34,538 bases of DNA, taken from NCBI GenBank assembly GCA_946477995.1, contig CAMLAI010000009.1, forward strand, positions 1-34,538. The letters run 5' to 3'. The notes under the pieces are model-generated. The model worked only from the letters and a program-made list of their open reading frames with translations, made no database searches and had not been told where the DNA came from. Shown piece by piece: positions 9,793 to 18,774 of the stretch. The DNA comes from an uncultured Gilliamella sp. (GTDB lineage: Bacteria > Pseudomonadota > Gammaproteobacteria > Enterobacterales > Orbaceae). Within the stretch, counting starts at the first letter, position 1. Every line of letters begins with the position of its first letter. The position numbers were made by a program, and so were the translations under genes.

Positions 9793-10260
9793 TTATTGTT
9801 TAAATCGATGTATGATTTGATTGCTGCTTCCTCGCCATAACAGCCGAGGATCAGCAAGTTCTTGAATAAATTTACCATCAATTAATACATCAATATAAGG
9901 CACAACTACTTGTTGTTCGGCGGTTAATTCATCAAGTTTATACCCCGTCCATAGCCAAATATCTTTGTTAATACATTCTGATTTAACCCGTTGAACTAAT
10001 TTTAATATAGCTGGAACATTTTGTGGATGCAAAGGATCACCACCAGAAAGCGATAATCCTTGGCGTTTGATCTCTGTGTCTTGCAGATCTTTAATAATTT
10101 GATCTTCGAGCGATTGTGTAAAAGGCACACCTGAATTGATTCCCCATGTACTTTTGTTATAACAACCAGGACACTGATGTACACAACCTGCGACAAACAG
10201 CACGCAACGCGTGCCTTCACCATTTACAACATCTACAGGATAATAACGATGATAATTCAT
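9793..10260 (-). CDS. nrdG: Anaerobic ribonucleotide reductase-activating protein (NrdG)
   Basis: NrdG is the radical-SAM activase that makes the glycyl radical on NrdD under anaerobic conditions. The 155-residue protein has the CxxxCxxC cluster-binding motif in 'GCVHQCPGCYN' (about residues 25-35) that binds the 4Fe-4S cluster and SAM. It also has 'LSLSGGDPL' (the GGE/D SAM motif) and 'DIWLWTGY'. The size matches E. coli NrdG (154). It lies 16 bases downstream of nrdD and must share its transcript and its NrdR-type control. Confidence 0.96.
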   Translation of the reverse strand: MNYHRYYPVDVVNGEGTRCVLFVAGCVHQCPGCYNKSTWGINSGVPFTQSLEDQIIKDLQDTEIKRQGLSLSGGDPLHPQNVPAILKLVQRVKSECINKDIWLWTGYKLDELTAEQQVVVPYIDVLIDGKFIQELADPRLLWRGSSNQIIHRFKQ

Positions 10261-10276
10261 AACTATTTAATTAACA

Positions 10277-12412
10277 TTATCCAATTTGACCGTTGTTTAA
10301 ATGTTTAACTCGTCGTTTTACTTCCTCTTGTTTACCGGCATTAAATGGACGAGCATCAGGACTACCTAAATAGCCACAAACTCGGCGAGTAACTGAGACT
10401 TTTGACGAATCATGATTACCACAACTTGGACAAACAAAACCTTTACTTGTACACGAAAATTCACCAGTGTAGCCACACTCATAGCACTCATCAATCGGGG
10501 TGTTAGTCCCATAGTAAGGAACTCGACTATAACTATAATCCCAAACATCCTCTAATGCTTTAATATTATTCATCATGTTAGGGTATTCACCATAACAAAT
10601 GAATCCGCCATTAGCTACTTCAGGATAAGGCTTTTCAAACTCTATTTTTTCGTATGGATTGACTTTCTTCTCTACATCTAAATGAAAACTATTTGTATAA
10701 TAACCTTTGTCAGTTACCCCTGGAATAACACCAAATTCAGCCGTATCAAGTCGACAAAAACGATCACAAAGGTTTTCGCTTGGGGTACTATACAAACTAA
10801 ATCCATAACCCGTTTCAGCTTTCCACTGTTCCACGGCTTGTCGTAAACGCTGAACAATAGCTACGCCTTTTTCGCGCAATGTATCATTATCAAATGGATG
10901 CGTTTTATTTCCATAAAGTGCATTTAATGTTTCGTGAATACCGATATAGCCTAAAGAAATCGAAGCTCGACCATTTTTGAATATTTCACAAACACTATCA
11001 TCTTCTTTTAATCTCACACCACAAGCCCCTTCCATATATAAAATAGGTGCGACGCGAGCTTTTACCCCTTCAAGACGAGCAATACGTGTCATTAAGGCTT
11101 CTTTACATAATTCTAAACGCTTATCTAAAATTTGCCAGAAACGAGATTCATCACCTTGGGCTTCAATGGCAATACGCGGCAGATTCAAACTAATCACGCC
11201 AAGATTATTACGTCCATCGTGAATTTGCTCACCATCTTCTTCATAAACACCTAAAAAGCTTCGACATCCCATTGGGGTTTTAAATGATCCTGTAACCTCA
11301 ACCACTTTATCGTAATTCAAGATATCAGGATACATACGTTTACTTGCGCACTCTAACGCTAGCGCTTTGATATCGTAATTAATATCGCCTTGCTTGTGAT
11401 TAATACCATCTTTGATGGCAAACACCAATTTTGGGAAAACTGCTGTTTTATGATTTTTACCTAACCCCTTAATGCGAACTTTTAGAATAGATTCTTGAAT
11501 TAAACGTGATTCCCAACTTGTTCCTAAACCAAAACCAAAAGTAACAAAAGGAGTTTGGCCATTAGCAGTATGTAAAGTATTAACTTCATACTCTAAAGAT
11601 TGAAACGCATCATAACACTCTTTTTGAGTACGGCTTTCTGCATATGCCTCTGGATTAGGTATATCCCACTCTTGAGCGATTTGTTTATGTTTTTGATAAC
11701 TAATGGTAACAAATTTCGCTAGCACTTCATCGATACGATTAATAGTTGTACCACCATAAATATGGCTCGCAACTTGTGCAATTATTTGTGCGGTGACCGC
11801 TGTCGCTGTTGCAATCGACTTTGGTGGCTCAATTTCAGCGTTACCCATTTTAAAGCCATTGGTCAACATACCATCTAAATCAATTAACATACAGTTAAAC
11901 ATAGGAAAAAATGGTGCATAATCTAAATCATGATAATGAATCTCGCCACAATCATGAGCGCGTGATATTTCTTTTGGTAATAAGTATTGTTTAGCATAAT
12001 GCCTTGCTACAATACCGGCTAACAAATCGCGTTGTGTTGGAATAACTTTACTATCTTTATTAGCATTTTCGTTCAAAATTGCAACATTACTCTGTTCAAT
12101 TAAGCCGCGAATATCTTGAGTCAAACGACTACGTTGGTCTCGCGCTCGGTCACGATCATGTCGATATTCAATATAAGTCCTTGCCAGTTTTTTATAAGGT
12201 CCTGACATTAACTGATTTTCAACCGCATTTTGAATTTCGTTAATATCAACACTTTCACGTTCTGTCATTTGATTAGTCACAACGCGAGCAACAGCAGCAC
12301 AATAATCAGGATCATTCACATTAGCAGCAACAGCTGCTTTAACTATGGCATCTTTAATCCGACCTTCATTAAATGCGGTTTGACAACCATCACGTTTGAT
12401 GACTACGGGCAT
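10277..12412 (-). CDS. nrdD: Anaerobic (class III) ribonucleoside-triphosphate reductase (NrdD)
   Basis: NrdD reduces ribonucleoside triphosphates to dNTPs without oxygen, using a glycyl radical and formate as reductant. The 711-residue protein contains an N-terminal ATP-cone (residues about 3-95, starting 'VIKRDGCQTAFN') that senses ATP/dATP. A large catalytic barrel follows. Next come the C-terminal zinc site with four Cys ('CYECGYTG' and 'CPSCGN') and the radical loop 'RVCGYLG' with the radical Gly near 680. Length and end match E. coli NrdD (712). A GAGGAG ribosome site precedes the ATG. nrdG follows 16 bases later, and two NrdR-box-like palindromes lie upstream. Its presence shows the cell makes DNA during anaerobic growth. 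Confidence 0.97.
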   Translation of the reverse strand: MPVVIKRDGCQTAFNEGRIKDAIVKAAVAANVNDPDYCAAVARVVTNQMTERESVDINEIQNAVENQLMSGPYKKLARTYIEYRHDRDRARDQRSRLTQDIRGLIEQSNVAILNENANKDSKVIPTQRDLLAGIVARHYAKQYLLPKEISRAHDCGEIHYHDLDYAPFFPMFNCMLIDLDGMLTNGFKMGNAEIEPPKSIATATAVTAQIIAQVASHIYGGTTINRIDEVLAKFVTISYQKHKQIAQEWDIPNPEAYAESRTQKECYDAFQSLEYEVNTLHTANGQTPFVTFGFGLGTSWESRLIQESILKVRIKGLGKNHKTAVFPKLVFAIKDGINHKQGDINYDIKALALECASKRMYPDILNYDKVVEVTGSFKTPMGCRSFLGVYEEDGEQIHDGRNNLGVISLNLPRIAIEAQGDESRFWQILDKRLELCKEALMTRIARLEGVKARVAPILYMEGACGVRLKEDDSVCEIFKNGRASISLGYIGIHETLNALYGNKTHPFDNDTLREKGVAIVQRLRQAVEQWKAETGYGFSLYSTPSENLCDRFCRLDTAEFGVIPGVTDKGYYTNSFHLDVEKKVNPYEKIEFEKPYPEVANGGFICYGEYPNMMNNIKALEDVWDYSYSRVPYYGTNTPIDECYECGYTGEFSCTSKGFVCPSCGNHDSSKVSVTRRVCGYLGSPDARPFNAGKQEEVKRRVKHLNNGQIG

Positions 12413-12560
12413 ATATACTCCTCAATATTCATGGTTTATTAGCGGTTAATGGGTCATATATCAATGTTAATACTCATTATAATTATCGGGATTTCTTAAA
12501 TCTTTATTAGAATATTAGACTTAATTTGATATACGCCGGAATTTTCACATCGCTTGACTG

Positions 12561-12576
12561 ATACTATATATAGTAA
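12561..12576. promoter_or_regulatory. NrdR box 1 (degenerate) upstream of nrdD
   Basis: ATACTATATATAGTAA matches the NrdR consensus ACACWATATATWGTGT at 13 of 16 positions. Its start is 31 bases from box 2, the about three-helical-turn spacing usual for paired NrdR boxes. It would lie just downstream of the predicted start site near 12580. Confidence 0.65.
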
Positions 12577-12586
12577 ATATATTATG

Positions 12587-12617
12587 ATTATACACCATAT
12601 ATTGTGTTTTTCTACAA
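12587..12617 (-). promoter_or_regulatory. Candidate nrdD promoter
   Basis: On the minus strand TATAAT (12592-12587) is preceded by a -35-like TTGTAG (12617-12612) with a 19-base spacer. NrdR box 2 lies between the two elements. The transcript would start near 12580 with a leader of about 165 bases. A second TATAAT-like hexamer at 12481-12476 has no clear -35. The rest of the 379-base nrdD/gnd gap holds only the NrdR boxes and the gnd terminator. Confidence 0.45.
12592..12607. promoter_or_regulatory. NrdR box 2 upstream of nrdD
   Basis: ACACCATATATTGTGT matches the NrdR consensus ACACWATATATWGTGT at 15 of 16 positions. It sits between the candidate -35 and -10 of the nrdD promoter, where bound NrdR would block transcription when dATP is plentiful. 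Confidence 0.78.
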
Positions 12618-12722
12618 TTTAAAAAAAATAAAATTGCTTGACAAGCCTAAGATTAATGCACGCAACGGTTTTTATTTTTAATAATAGAAATGAGCTTAAT
12701 AAAGCGGGGCGGATTCAAAGAA

Positions 12723-12767
12723 TTTTTTAGTTAGAGCGGAAGGTATACTTACACTCTAACTAAAAAA
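12723..12767 (-). terminator. Rho-independent terminator of gnd
   Basis: CTCTAACTAAAAAA (12754-12767) pairs perfectly with TTTTTTAGTTAGAG (12723-12736). Read on the minus strand, the stem ends in six T. The stem is symmetrical, so it may work in both directions. It lies 25 bases after the gnd stop. Confidence 0.75.
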
Positions 12768-12791
12768 TAGATGTAACAGTATTACGACCAA

Positions 12792-14207
12792 TTACGATTC
12801 AATATTTAACCAATCAGTGTGAAATACACCTTCTTTGTCTAAACGTTTATAGGTATGCGCACCAAAATAATCTCGTTGTGCTTGAATTAAATTCGCTGGT
12901 AAAACAGGCGAACGATAACTATCGTAATAAGCAATAGCAGCAGAAAGCGTTGGCACTGCAATACCTTGTTGAACGGCTAAACAAACCACATCACGTAATG
13001 CTTGCTGATAAGCTTGAGCTGTTTGAGAAAAATAAGGTGTTAATAACAAATTATCTATATCATTATTGTCTGCGTAAGCATCAGTAATTTTTTGTAAAAA
13101 TTGTGCACGAATAATGCATCCTGCTCTAAATATTTTAGCAATTTCACCAAAATTTAACTGCCAATTATAATGAGTTGATGCAGCTTTGAGTTGTGCAAAA
13201 CCTTGAGCATAAGAGATAATTTTTCCCATATAAAGTGCTTTGCGAACCTTCTCAATTAATTCTTTTTTATCACCAGTATAAGTCACCTGTTGTGGCCCTT
13301 TTAAAACTTTTGCCGCAGCAACACGCTGATCTTTAATAGCCGAAATGTAACGGGCAAATACTGATTCAGTAATCAATGATAAAGGCTCACCTAAATCTAA
13401 TGCACTTTGACTGGTCCATTTACCGGTTCCTTTATTACCTGCTGCATCTAAAATCACATCTATCAGATATTGACCTTGTTCATCCTTATATTTAAAAATA
13501 TCAGCAGTAATTTCAATTAAATAACTATTTAACTCGCCCTTATTCCAGTCAGTAAACACACTTGATAATTGCTCATTATCTAATCCGACCACATGTTTTA
13601 ATACTGAATAGCTTTCAGCAATTAGCTGCATATCACCATACTCAATACCATTGTGAGCCATTTTCACATAATGGCCTGCGCCATCGGGTCCAATATAAGT
13701 AACACATGGTTCACCGTCAGCTTTGGCAGCGATTTTCTCTAATATTGGTGCAACTAAATCATAGGCTTCTTTTTGACCACCAGGCATAATAGATGGTCCT
13801 TTAAGTGCTCCTTCCTCACCACCAGAAACACCAGTACCAATAAAATTAAAACCCTCATCTGAAAGCATTTTATTGCGACGGATGGTATCTTCAAAATAGG
13901 CGTTACCACCATCAATAATAATGTCGCCTTTATCTAACAGGGGGCGTAGCTCATCAATTACGGCATCCGTTCCTTTACCTGCTTGTACCATTATCAGAAT
14001 ACGGCGCGGTTTTTCTAATGAAGCAACAAAATCTTCAATCGTAAAATGGGGAACCAATTGTTTATCGGGATGTTCAGCCATCACTTGCTCGGTTTTATCT
14101 TTAGAGCGATTATAAATCGCGACAGTATATCCACGGCTTTCAATATTAAGAGCAAGATTTCGCCCCATTACTGCCATTCCAATAACACCGATTTGTTGTT
14201 TAGACAT
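12792..14207 (-). CDS. gnd: 6-phosphogluconate dehydrogenase, decarboxylating (Gnd)
   Basis: Gnd oxidatively decarboxylates 6-phosphogluconate to ribulose-5-phosphate with NADP+, the last oxidative step of the pentose phosphate pathway. The 471-residue protein is near the usual 468. It has the Rossmann start '[16 protein letters not shown]', followed by 'YNRSKDKT', which fits NADP preference. The substrate signature '[19 protein letters not shown]' and the catalytic segment '[16 protein letters not shown]' (Lys and Glu) are intact. The C-terminal tail '[11 protein letters not shown]'-type motif appears as '[14 protein letters not shown]'. An AAGGAG ribosome site precedes the ATG. The gene is monocistronic, with terminators on both sides. 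Confidence 0.97.
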   Translation of the reverse strand: MSKQQIGVIGMAVMGRNLALNIESRGYTVAIYNRSKDKTEQVMAEHPDKQLVPHFTIEDFVASLEKPRRILIMVQAGKGTDAVIDELRPLLDKGDIIIDGGNAYFEDTIRRNKMLSDEGFNFIGTGVSGGEEGALKGPSIMPGGQKEAYDLVAPILEKIAAKADGEPCVTYIGPDGAGHYVKMAHNGIEYGDMQLIAESYSVLKHVVGLDNEQLSSVFTDWNKGELNSYLIEITADIFKYKDEQGQYLIDVILDAAGNKGTGKWTSQSALDLGEPLSLITESVFARYISAIKDQRVAAAKVLKGPQQVTYTGDKKELIEKVRKALYMGKIISYAQGFAQLKAASTHYNWQLNFGEIAKIFRAGCIIRAQFLQKITDAYADNNDIDNLLLTPYFSQTAQAYQQALRDVVCLAVQQGIAVPTLSAAIAYYDSYRSPVLPANLIQAQRDYFGAHTYKRLDKEGVFHTDWLNIES

Positions 14208-14305
14208 GATTTGGCTCCTTTATATAATCTCACATGACCTTGATAATAAGGTTTTTACAACTTAAAACTTAAACGGGTTTTATAAATTATCTTATATTTT
14301 GCCAT

Positions 14306-14333
14306 AAAAAAACCGTATCAAGATATAATACGG
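14306..14333 (-). terminator. Rho-independent terminator of rho
   Basis: On the minus strand CCGTAT (14333-14328) and ATACGG (14318-14313) form a 6-bp stem with a 9-base loop, followed directly by T7. It lies about 40 bases after the rho stop and insulates gnd. Confidence 0.8.
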
Positions 14334-14370
14334 CTATTTTATTTTTGACTAAGCTAATTGATTCCCAAAA

Positions 14371-15633
14371 TCATGAGCGTTTCATCATTTCAAAAAACTC
14401 GTCATTGGTTTTGGTCATCGCTAATTTATCAATTAAAAATTCCATCGCATCAATTTCACCCATTGGGTTTAAGATCTTACGTAGAATCCACATTTTTTGT
14501 AGTTCATCAGGCGAAGTCATTAAATCTTCTTTACGTGTACCTGAACGATTAAAATCAATAGCAGGGAAAACACGACGCTCAGCAATCTTACGAGATAAGT
14601 GTACTTCCATATTACCGGTACCTTTAAACTCCTCGTAAATAACTTCGTCCATTTTTGAACCGGTATCAATTAATGCTGTTGCAATAATGGTTAAGCTACC
14701 ACCCTCTTCTACATTACGTGCTGCACCAAAAAAGCGTTTAGGGCGATGTAAAGCATTTGCATCCACACCACCTGTTAATACTTTGCCCGATGAAGGAATA
14801 ACAGTATTGTAAGCACGCGCCAAACGAGTAATTGAGTCTAATAGAATAATCACATCTTTTTTATGTTCAACTAAACGTTTTGCTCGTTCAATTACCATTT
14901 CCGCAACTTGAACATGTCTTGCTGCTGGTTCATCAAAAGTTGAAGCAACCACTTCACCTTTAACTAAACGTTGCATCTCGGTAACTTCTTCAGGACGTTC
15001 ATCAATCATCAAGACAACTAACTCACATTCAGGATGATTTACCGCTAAACTTTGTGCGATATTTTGCAGAAGCATGGTTTTACCTGCTTTCGGTGGAGCA
15101 ACAATCAAACCACGTTGACCTTTACCGATAGGTGATGCTAAATCAAGTACTCTTGCTGTGATATCTTCTGTTGAACCATTACCTCGTTCCATACGTAATC
15201 GAGAATTTGGGTGAAGCGGAGTTAAGTTTTCAAAGAGGATTTTATTGCGGGCATCTTCAGGTTTATCATGATTAACTTCATTAACTTTTAATAAAGCAAA
15301 ATAACGTTCACCTTCTTTAGGCGGTCTTATTTTACCGGCAATGGTATCACCCGTCCGCAAGTTAAATCGTCTGATTTGACTAGGTGAAACATAAATATCA
15401 TCAGGACCCGCTAAATACGAACTATCAGCAGAACGTAAAAAGCCAAATCCATCTTGCAAAATTTCAAGCACACCGTCACCAAAGATATCTTCACCACTTT
15501 TGGCATGCTGTTTTAAAATAGCAAAAATAATGTCTTGTTTTCTAAGGCGAGCAAGATTTTCAAGACCCATTGTTTTTTCGCCAAGCGTTACAAGCTCGGA
15601 AACAGAAGTGTTTTTTAATTCAGTTAAATTCAT
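14371..15633 (-). CDS. rho: Transcription termination factor Rho
   Basis: Rho is the hexameric RNA-dependent ATPase/helicase that ends transcription at rut-dependent terminators. The 420-residue protein (419 in E. coli) has an N-terminal helix bundle and a cold-shock-like primary RNA-binding domain ('[21 protein letters not shown]', residues about 48-69, in the conserved form). The RecA-like motor has Walker A 'APPKAGKT', Walker B '[11 protein letters not shown]', the Q-loop region '[11 protein letters not shown]', and the R-loop 'GTGNMEVHL'. It is preceded by its own promoter and a leader of about 140 bases, as expected for an autoregulated gene. trxA is upstream in the same orientation, as in E. 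coli. Confidence 0.98.
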   Translation of the reverse strand: MNLTELKNTSVSELVTLGEKTMGLENLARLRKQDIIFAILKQHAKSGEDIFGDGVLEILQDGFGFLRSADSSYLAGPDDIYVSPSQIRRFNLRTGDTIAGKIRPPKEGERYFALLKVNEVNHDKPEDARNKILFENLTPLHPNSRLRMERGNGSTEDITARVLDLASPIGKGQRGLIVAPPKAGKTMLLQNIAQSLAVNHPECELVVLMIDERPEEVTEMQRLVKGEVVASTFDEPAARHVQVAEMVIERAKRLVEHKKDVIILLDSITRLARAYNTVIPSSGKVLTGGVDANALHRPKRFFGAARNVEEGGSLTIIATALIDTGSKMDEVIYEEFKGTGNMEVHLSRKIAERRVFPAIDFNRSGTRKEDLMTSPDELQKMWILRKILNPMGEIDAMEFLIDKLAMTKTNDEFFEMMKRS

Positions 15634-15781
15634 AATTTTAAAAATTCTTGAGGATAAAATTGATATGTTTGCAATTACTGCTATTTTTGTATATTTCTTT
15701 CATTTATTAATAAAAAAATCTCTTTCTTACAATATACAAACGCAATGAATTACTAAGTTTTCAATGATAATTATGCGTTTA

Positions 15782-15809
15782 AATATAGACTGTTCACCCA
15801 CTTAATCAA
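15782..15809 (-). promoter_or_regulatory. Predicted sigma70 promoter of rho
   Basis: On the minus strand TTGATT (15809-15804), 16 bases and TATATT (15787-15782) place the start near 15775, leaving a rho leader of about 140 bases. The -10 lies inside one arm of a 12-bp inverted repeat (15779-15790 with 15878-15889). Confidence 0.5.
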
Positions 15810-15892
15810 TAAAAACAATGGATTGCAGAAAGGAGCTTTCGTAAGAAGTTAGCAATTTACACTAAAAAAGGTAGTCTGTCTATATTTAATTA

Positions 15893-15967
15893 TGTTATTG
15901 AAAATAACAACGCACTTGATTTAAGCAGTAATAAGCGTAATTTTTATTACGTTTATTACTGTTTTTT
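15893..15967 (+). ncRNA. Candidate small RNA, opposite strand of the trxA-rho gap
   Basis: On the plus strand a short hairpin GTTATT-GAA-AATAAC (15894-15908) is followed by about 17 unpaired bases. A 16-bp stem with one G-T pair then follows (15926-15941 with 15946-15961, loop TTTT) and six T (15962-15967), an ideal intrinsic terminator in this direction. Read on the minus strand the stem has no T-run, so it is not an obvious trxA terminator. A TTTACA/TATATT pair with a 19-base spacer (15856-15886) could be its promoter. This would make an RNA of about 75 nt. Both flanking genes run on the minus strand, so no known plus-strand gene needs this terminator. It resembles no sRNA family that I recognise. 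Confidence 0.4.
15926..15967 (+). terminator. Strong intrinsic terminator facing trxA 3' end
   Basis: CAGTAATAAGCGTAAT (15926-15941) and its partner (15946-15961) enclose a TTTT loop and are followed by T6 on the plus strand. It may also fold in the trxA transcript and protect its 3' end. Confidence 0.7.
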
Positions 15968-15998
15968 ATTGATTTTGTGAGGGCAGCAATCACAACTA

Positions 15999-16325
15999 TT
16001 ACAGTTGTGCTTCAATAAAACTTTTCAATTGGGCTTTAGATAACGCGCCAACTTGTGTTGAAACAACTTCACCATTTTTGAAAATGAGTAATGTAGGAAT
16101 GCCACGAATACCAAACTTAGGTGCTATATTAGGATTTTCTTCAACATTTAGTTTAGCAATAACGATACGATCACTATATTCTTGAGCTATTTCTTCTAAA
16201 ATAGGCGCAACCATTTTACAAGGACCACACCATTCAGCCCAAAAATCAACTAGTACGGGTTTAGTTGCTTCGTTAATGGTTTTCTCAAAACTTGCTTCAG
16301 TTAACGCAACAATATTATGACTCAT
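15999..16325 (-). CDS. trxA: Thioredoxin 1 (TrxA)
   Basis: TrxA is the cytosolic 12-kDa dithiol protein that reduces disulfides in ribonucleotide reductase, PAPS reductase, methionine sulfoxide reductases and others. The 108-residue protein has the active site Cys33-Gly-Pro-Cys36 in 'WAEWCGPCK', the cis-Pro loop 'RGIPTLLIF' and the buried Asp in 'VDFWA'. It is the same size as E. coli TrxA (109). A GGAG ribosome site sits 8 bases before the ATG. It is divergent from rhlB and upstream of rho, a conserved arrangement in gammaproteobacteria. Confidence 0.97.
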   Translation of the reverse strand: MSHNIVALTEASFEKTINEATKPVLVDFWAEWCGPCKMVAPILEEIAQEYSDRIVIAKLNVEENPNIAPKFGIRGIPTLLIFKNGEVVSTQVGALSKAQLKSFIEAQL

Positions 16326-16391
16326 TTTATTATCTCCAATAATAATATAATTTTTATGGTTTTAAATGTTAAAATATTTTCAAAGCACGCG

Positions 16392-16424
16392 CTAGTAATT
16401 ATTATAATAGGAGATAATTATTAG
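16392..16424. promoter_or_regulatory. Inverted repeat between trxA and rhlB
   Basis: CTAGTAATTAT (16392-16402) and ATAATTATTAG (16414-16424) pair at 10 of 11 positions around an 11-base centre that contains TATAAT on the plus strand. It lies in the shared divergent promoter region. It could be an operator, or chance in AT-rich DNA. Confidence 0.25.
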
Positions 16425-16486
16425 TGATGTCAGTATGACTAATATGTTATAATTAAAAAACTTTGATAATTAACTTTGAAACCATA

Positions 16487-17716
16487 ATGATTCAATCCTA
16501 TCTCACCAAAACGACTTTTAGTCAGTTTCCTTTACATCCATTAGTACTAAAAGCCCTTGATCAAAATGGCTTTACTTATTGTACGCCAATTCAAGAAAAG
16601 ACGTTACCGTTAACCACAAAAGGAATTGATATTGCTGGGCAGGGACAAACAGGGACAGGAAAAACCATCGCGTTTTTAGCCTCAACGTTTAATTATTTAT
16701 TGAATCATCAACCATTACCTGATCATCAAACCAACCAACCTCGAGCAATCATTATCGCGCCAACTCGCGAACTCGTTGTGCAAATCTATCATGATGCTCA
16801 AGTATTATCAGAACAGACAGGCCTAAAACTAGGTTTAGCATTTGGTGGTGATGGTTATGATAAACAATTAAAAATGTTATCAGCTGGCGTCGATATTCTC
16901 ATCGCAACGACAGGTCGTTTGATCGATTATGCTAAACAAAATTATATAAATCTTGAGTCAATACAAGTTGTTGTTTTAGATGAAGCTGACCGTATGTTTG
17001 ACTTAGGATTTATTCGGGATGTTCGTTGGATTTTTAGACACATGACGCCACCACAAAAACGATTAACTATGCTATTTTCTGCAACACTCACGCATAATGT
17101 CCGTGAATTAGCATTTGAGCATATGAATAATCCACAATATGTTGAAGTGGAACCAGAACAAAAAATTGGTCATCGTATAAAAGAAGAACTATTTTTCCCA
17201 TCGAATGAAGATAAATTAGCGCTGTTACAAACACTAATAGAAGAAGAGTGGCCAGATCGCTGTATTGTGTTTGCCAATACCAAAGTTGCGTGTGAAAAAA
17301 TATGGCGCCATTTAGTTGCAGATGGCCATCGAGTTGGATTATTAACTGGTGATATTGCACAAAAGAAACGTTTATCGATTCTTGAACAATTTACGCAAGG
17401 CGATTTAGATATTTTAGTGGCAACAGATGTGGCTGCGCGAGGTTTACATATTCCTCATGTAACACATGTTTTTAATTACGACTTACCCGATGACTGTGAT
17501 GATTACAGACATAGAATCGGGCGTACTGGTCGTGCTGGTGCAGAAGGTTATTCTATTTCACTTGCTTGTGAACGTTACTCACAAAATTTACCCGCTATCG
17601 AAAAAGCGATTGATCATGCTATTCCTGTTAGCCAATACGATCCAACAGCACTATTAACGAATTTACCTACACCAAAGCCATTTAAACGAACATCACGTCG
17701 TAGAACGTCTTCATAA
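16487..17716 (+). CDS. rhlB: ATP-dependent RNA helicase RhlB (DEAD box)
   Basis: RhlB unwinds structured RNA for the RNase E/PNPase degradosome. The 409-residue protein has all DEAD-box motifs in order: Q motif '[11 protein letters not shown]', motif I '[10 protein letters not shown]', Ia 'PTRELVVQI', 'TTGRLIDY', II 'DEAD', III 'SAT', 'VFANTK', '[11 protein letters not shown]' and VI '[10 protein letters not shown]'. A short basic tail ('[12 protein letters not shown]') follows. I chose the ATG at 16487 ([14 protein letters not shown]), which matches RhlB starts; a TTG 24 bases earlier is less likely. A TATAAT at 16448-16453 may be its -10. It is divergent from trxA and ends at a bidirectional terminator. 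Confidence 0.95.
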   Translation: MIQSYLTKTTFSQFPLHPLVLKALDQNGFTYCTPIQEKTLPLTTKGIDIAGQGQTGTGKTIAFLASTFNYLLNHQPLPDHQTNQPRAIIIAPTRELVVQIYHDAQVLSEQTGLKLGLAFGGDGYDKQLKMLSAGVDILIATTGRLIDYAKQNYINLESIQVVVLDEADRMFDLGFIRDVRWIFRHMTPPQKRLTMLFSATLTHNVRELAFEHMNNPQYVEVEPEQKIGHRIKEELFFPSNEDKLALLQTLIEEEWPDRCIVFANTKVACEKIWRHLVADGHRVGLLTGDIAQKKRLSILEQFTQGDLDILVATDVAARGLHIPHVTHVFNYDLPDDCDDYRHRIGRTGRAGAEGYSISLACERYSQNLPAIEKAIDHAIPVSQYDPTALLTNLPTPKPFKRTSRRRTSS

Positions 17717-17726
17717 CAATATTTAC

Positions 17727-17776
17727 AAAAAAACAGTTATCCTAACATGAATTGATTTCAGGATAACTGTTATTTT
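17727..17776. terminator. Bidirectional terminator between rhlB and tfoX
   Basis: AACAGTTATCCT (17732-17743) pairs perfectly with AGGATAACTGTT (17760-17771). On the minus strand the stem runs into T7, and on the plus strand a short T-run follows. It serves the convergent rhlB and tfoX genes. Confidence 0.82.
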
Positions 17777-17819
17777 CATGGTTGACTGATAATCATAATA
17801 ATAGATAAAAGTTTACAAC

Positions 17820-18434
17820 TTAATTATCCGATATATTGTCTAAAAAATCTTGATATGCAACTTCAATATCAGTTTTTGTCGATTTAGATAATACTTCTAC
17901 ATGGCAATAATTTAATGCACTATACAAAACAAATAGAACATTGTCCGAAATAGTCGATTTTATACTCTTAATTCGGTAAAAAGCCTCCAGATAACCAACT
18001 TTATTAAATATTTCTATATTGGTTATACCAACGCTAAATAATAGTTTTTCCAAAGATAAGTTGATATTAGGTAAAGTCTTAATTTGCTGATTTTTTAATT
18101 GAATTTTCTCACTATGTTCTAAAATAGCATATTCAATGACCATTTTGACCATAGCGTGAAGCTTATTAGGATGTTTTAACAATTCATCACTCACTTTATA
18201 ATAATCAAGTGATTTTCTAGACATTGCGGTTGGTAGTGTTAATGTGGGCATATCCAAATCAATAAAAACTGAACGATAGTGATCATGCCCCCTTAAATAT
18301 AGCTCACCTTTACCAATCCATCCAAACATGACTCCTTTGCTATTGATACTAAATCCACCAAAAAATGTTTTGATTGAAATATCCTCAAAGCAAGAAAAAT
18401 CTTCTAGTATTTTATTTGCAAATGTTGAACTCAT
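17820..18434 (-). CDS. tfoX: Competence regulator Sxy/TfoX
   Basis: Sxy/TfoX acts with CRP to switch on natural-transformation and type IV pilus genes at CRP-S promoters. The 204-residue protein has both family domains. The TfoX N-terminal domain shows 'TFFGGFSINSKGVMFGWI' and 'GELYLRG' (residues about 23-50), and the C-terminal helix-hairpin domain shows 'LPNINLSLEKLLFSVGI' and 'EAFYRIKS' (about 124-155). The length is close to E. coli Sxy (209). A TATAAT hexamer (18501-18496) about 62 bases upstream is a possible -10. No competence structural genes lie in the window. It converges on rhlB and is divergent from an orphan secreted protein. Confidence 0.88.
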   Translation of the reverse strand: MSSTFANKILEDFSCFEDISIKTFFGGFSINSKGVMFGWIGKGELYLRGHDHYRSVFIDLDMPTLTLPTAMSRKSLDYYKVSDELLKHPNKLHAMVKMVIEYAILEHSEKIQLKNQQIKTLPNINLSLEKLLFSVGITNIEIFNKVGYLEAFYRIKSIKSTISDNVLFVLYSALNYCHVEVLSKSTKTDIEVAYQDFLDNISDN

Positions 18435-18774
18435 AATTTATTTCCATTTAAAATTAATTGACTGAATAACATAAACAACTTACTGCTCAAATAAAATTAT
18501 AGTAATTTTTCTAATACTCAAACTATTTTTCAAATAAATTCATCATTTTGGGATCAGTCTTCCATAAATAAAGATAAATAAGATTATTGCTTGATAAAAT
18601 ATATAATTATATTGTTAGATTTACTCAATACCTTTAATAAAGGTTAAGTATTCACCAATCTTAATAATTCTTTAAAAAAGAAAAGGGGGATTAACATTGT
18701 TATTATTCTTTAAAAATTATACAATCAAGGCAACTTAACTTAATAATTTTTATTTTTTGTCAACTCCAACCAAC
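18435..18774. other. Gene-free gap between tfoX and an orphan secreted protein gene
   Basis: This 340-base, very AT-rich gap holds a possible tfoX -10 (18501-18496). It also has two short perfect hairpins: ACCTTT-AAT-AAAGGT (18630-18644) and TTCTTT-AAA-AAAGAA (18668-18682), the second followed by AAGGGGG. No ORF of convincing length follows that G-rich ribosome-site-like run. I see no recognisable operator, RNA gene or repeat family here. Confidence 0.4.

Noticed and set aside
12530-12540. TTGAT half sites near nrdD as a possible FNR box
   Set aside because: Anaerobic control would be logical, but no ATCAA partner lies at the 4-base spacing in either copy.
15991-16009. Hairpin CACAACT/AGTTGTG across the trxA stop codon as a terminator
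   Set aside because: The loop contains the stop codon and no T-run follows on the minus strand; probably incidental.
17820-18434. DNA uptake signal sequences linked to tfoX
   Set aside because: I did not notice repeated AAGTGCGGT-type Pasteurellaceae uptake motifs on reading the window, so no uptake-signal claim is made.
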